Below are positions 62,841 to 64,000 of a stretch of DNA of 64,000 nucleotides, piece after piece. Location of the stretch: positions 45,111 to 109,110 of the forward strand of contig NZ_JRGM01000009.1 in the NCBI RefSeq assembly GCF_000764665.1, given 5' to 3'. This DNA comes from Aeromonas lacus (GTDB lineage: Bacteria > Pseudomonadota > Gammaproteobacteria > Enterobacterales > Aeromonadaceae). Made by a program: the position numbers and the translations under genes. How positions within the stretch are numbered: the first letter of the stretch is position 1; each line of letters starts with the position of its first letter. The notes under the pieces are model-generated. The model was not told the DNA's origin. It was given only the letters and a program-made list of their open reading frames with translations, and did not search any database.

Positions 62841-63461
62841 GTGGGTATTCGCGCTCAACAAAAAGAAAAAACCCGGCGTACATTGATCGATGCTGCATTC
62901 AGCCAACTGTGCGCCAACCGGAGTTTCTCCAATCTCAGCCTGCGGGAAGTGGCTCGGGAAGCGGGCATCGCCCCCACCTCCTTCTATCGCCATTTTCGCG
63001 ATATGGAAGAGTTGGGCCTCACGTTGGTCGATGAAGGCGGCCTGACTTTGCGTCAGCTGATGCGCCAGGCACGCCAGCGCATTGCCGGTGGAGGCAGCGT
63101 CATCAGCACCTCGGTGCAGACCTTCATGGAGTTCGTCGAGAACAATCCCAACGTCTTCCGCCTGCTGTTGCGGGAGCGCTCCGGCACCTCGGCTGCATTT
63201 CGTCAGGCTGTCGCTCGCGAGATCCAGCACTTTATTGCCGAGCTGACCGATTATCTGGAGGCCACCACCCAGGCACCGCGGGAAGACGCCTATATCCAAG
63301 CCGAGGCCATGGTTACCATTGTATTCAGCGCCGGTGCCGATGCGCTCGACATGACCAGTGAAGAGTGCCGGGCACTCTCCGATCGCACTATTCGCCAACT
63401 GCGGATGATAGCCATGGGCGCCGAGGTACAAAACCAGAAGCGCCGTGAACCTCACCCATGA
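62841..63461 (+). CDS. fabR: FabR, TetR-family repressor of unsaturated fatty acid synthesis
   Basis: 206 residues from the GTG at 62841 (GAAGGTG nine bases upstream). The sequence starting [13 protein letters not shown] aligns with the E. coli FabR start; a GTG at 62829 is rejected for lack of a spacer. [24 protein letters not shown]. The ligand domain has [28 protein letters not shown], the conserved FabR core. It senses the saturated to unsaturated acyl-CoA/ACP ratio and represses fabA and fabB in E. coli. Here it also sits divergent to a desaturase gene. yijD follows by 19 nt. Confidence 0.93.
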   Translation: MGIRAQQKEKTRRTLIDAAFSQLCANRSFSNLSLREVAREAGIAPTSFYRHFRDMEELGLTLVDEGGLTLRQLMRQARQRIAGGGSVISTSVQTFMEFVENNPNVFRLLLRERSGTSAAFRQAVAREIQHFIAELTDYLEATTQAPREDAYIQAEAMVTIVFSAGADALDMTSEECRALSDRTIRQLRMIAMGAEVQNQKRREPHP

Positions 63462-63480
63462 CCACAGGATGGAGAACGAT

Positions 63481-63846
63481 ATGACTGAACAGCTTGTGAT
63501 CCCCAAAAAACCGCTCGCCATGGCGATGCTGATCGGCATCTGTGGCGATGCGTCTCTGGCGGTGCTGACCAACGCGGTCGTACCCTTCTCCTTCTTTCCG
63601 CTGATCGCTCTCTGGCTGGCTGCCTATCAGCTGTTCCAGCACTATCGCCACGAACCCATGGTGGGCAATACCCCCATCTGTACCCTGCTCTGCTTCTTTA
63701 TCGGCGCCTTCGGTCACTCGGCCCTGCTCAAGGTGCAATACCCGGAACTCGGTAGCAACTTCTTCTCCCTGATCATGATGTTGCTGCTGCTGGCGGCACT
63801 CTCCATCAAGCTGGGTCTAAGCCTCGGTAAGAAAGAGAAATCCTGA
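63481..63846 (+). CDS. yijD: YijD-family (DUF1422) inner-membrane protein
   Basis: 121 residues from the ATG at 63481 with GGAGAACG upstream. There are three or four membrane segments (about 12-32, 36-52, 66-82 and 92-112). It follows fabR as in E. coli (fabR-yijD). DUF1422 has no known role; the constant fabR linkage suggests a membrane-lipid function. A convergent bidirectional terminator lies 40 nt downstream. Confidence 0.9.
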   Translation: MTEQLVIPKKPLAMAMLIGICGDASLAVLTNAVVPFSFFPLIALWLAAYQLFQHYRHEPMVGNTPICTLLCFFIGAFGHSALLKVQYPELGSNFFSLIMMLLLLAALSIKLGLSLGKKEKS

Positions 63847-63888
63847 TTGCTCGACAAAGTGGCCACAATCACTTGATAGATAAAGAGA

Positions 63889-63926
63889 AAAGAGGCCTTC
63901 CCAACGGGAAGGCCTCTTTGTTTGCG
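63889..63926. terminator. Bidirectional terminator at the yijD 3' side
   Basis: Stem AAAGAGGCCTTCCC-aac-GGGAAGGCCTCTTT, with TGTTTG on the plus strand and CTCTTTA on the minus strand. It fits a convergent gene arriving from the right. Confidence 0.93.
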
Positions 63927-63939
63927 CTACAAAGATTAA

Positions 63940-64000
63940 TCAGGCATGACCATGCCAAGCAACCGCGGCATGATGACCCTTGCCAAGCGCCTCGGCTTCA
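63940..64000 (-). CDS. C-terminal end of an unidentified gene on the minus strand
   Basis: The frame ending at 63940 gives ...EAEALGKGHHAAVAWHGHA and a TGA. The neighbouring frame ending TAA at 63936 gives RRLARVIMPRLLGMVMPD. Neither can be preferred or identified from 60 bases. The bidirectional terminator just to the left supports a convergent gene here. Confidence 0.4.
   Translation of the reverse strand, partial: EAEALGKGHHAAVAWHGHA

Overview
The window reads as chromosomal DNA of an Aeromonas-type gammaproteobacterium. It is GC-rich and densely coded, with a complete MSHA (bundle-forming) pilus locus, a hut operon, rpoH-ftsXEY, kefGB, fabR-yijD and a csrD homologue. The genus is inferred from gene content and order, and the species cannot be told. 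I see no insertion sequence, prophage, CRISPR array, tRNA or rRNA. Layout. (1) 1-14241, minus strand: the type IVa MSHA pilus locus mshI1-I2-J-K-L-M-N-E-G-F-B-A-C-D-O-P-Q, read from high to low coordinates, with mshQ cut by the window edge. MshE carries a textbook c-di-GMP-binding N-domain. The 3' end of mshG is followed by three degenerate in-frame copies of itself. (2) 14328-21308: a PLP-dependent D-cysteine desulfhydrase/ACC-deaminase-like enzyme, mshH/csrD (degenerate GGDEF-EAL), a CSS-motif EAL phosphodiesterase, a VanX-like D,D-dipeptidase and the ChaA antiporter. (3) 21447-28450, minus: hutH, hutU, hutG, hutI for histidine breakdown, a HutC-type operator at the hutI promoter, hutC, and a beta-carbonic anhydrase just upstream of hutC. 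(4) 28576-34274: rpoH, ftsX, ftsE, ftsY (minus), then rsmD and a yhhL-like gene (plus). (5) 34275-34866, minus: an unannotated RNA gene with about forty GGA motifs, a strong promoter and a terminator, which I call a CsrB-family sRNA. (6) 35140-44405: a WYL regulator, SirB2-like protein, KefB and KefG, a LysR/SDR divergent pair, a small secreted protein plus a DUF411 protein, and oligopeptidase B. (7) 44795-48450: a TAXI-type TRAP transporter. (8) 48550-54747: candidate sRNAs, a phospholipase D family enzyme, MltF, YfcZ, a 53-residue TatA/E protein, LysR, a MarC-family protein and YecH. (9) 54958-60882: a dicarboxylate/glutamate symporter, a DUF2007 protein, LysR with a divergent EmrAB-type pump, and a YhhN protein. 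(10) 61059-64000: a tandem three-copy array of a small ORF, an acyl-CoA desaturase, FabR, YijD and the tail of an unknown gene. How they work together: pilus assembly (MshE), the second-messenger enzymes (CSS-EAL protein, and CsrD as an RNA-decay factor) and the Csr RNA(s) lie in one stretch, suggesting linked control of attachment by c-di-GMP and CsrA. The other blocks are separate housekeeping or catabolic modules, each with its own regulator.
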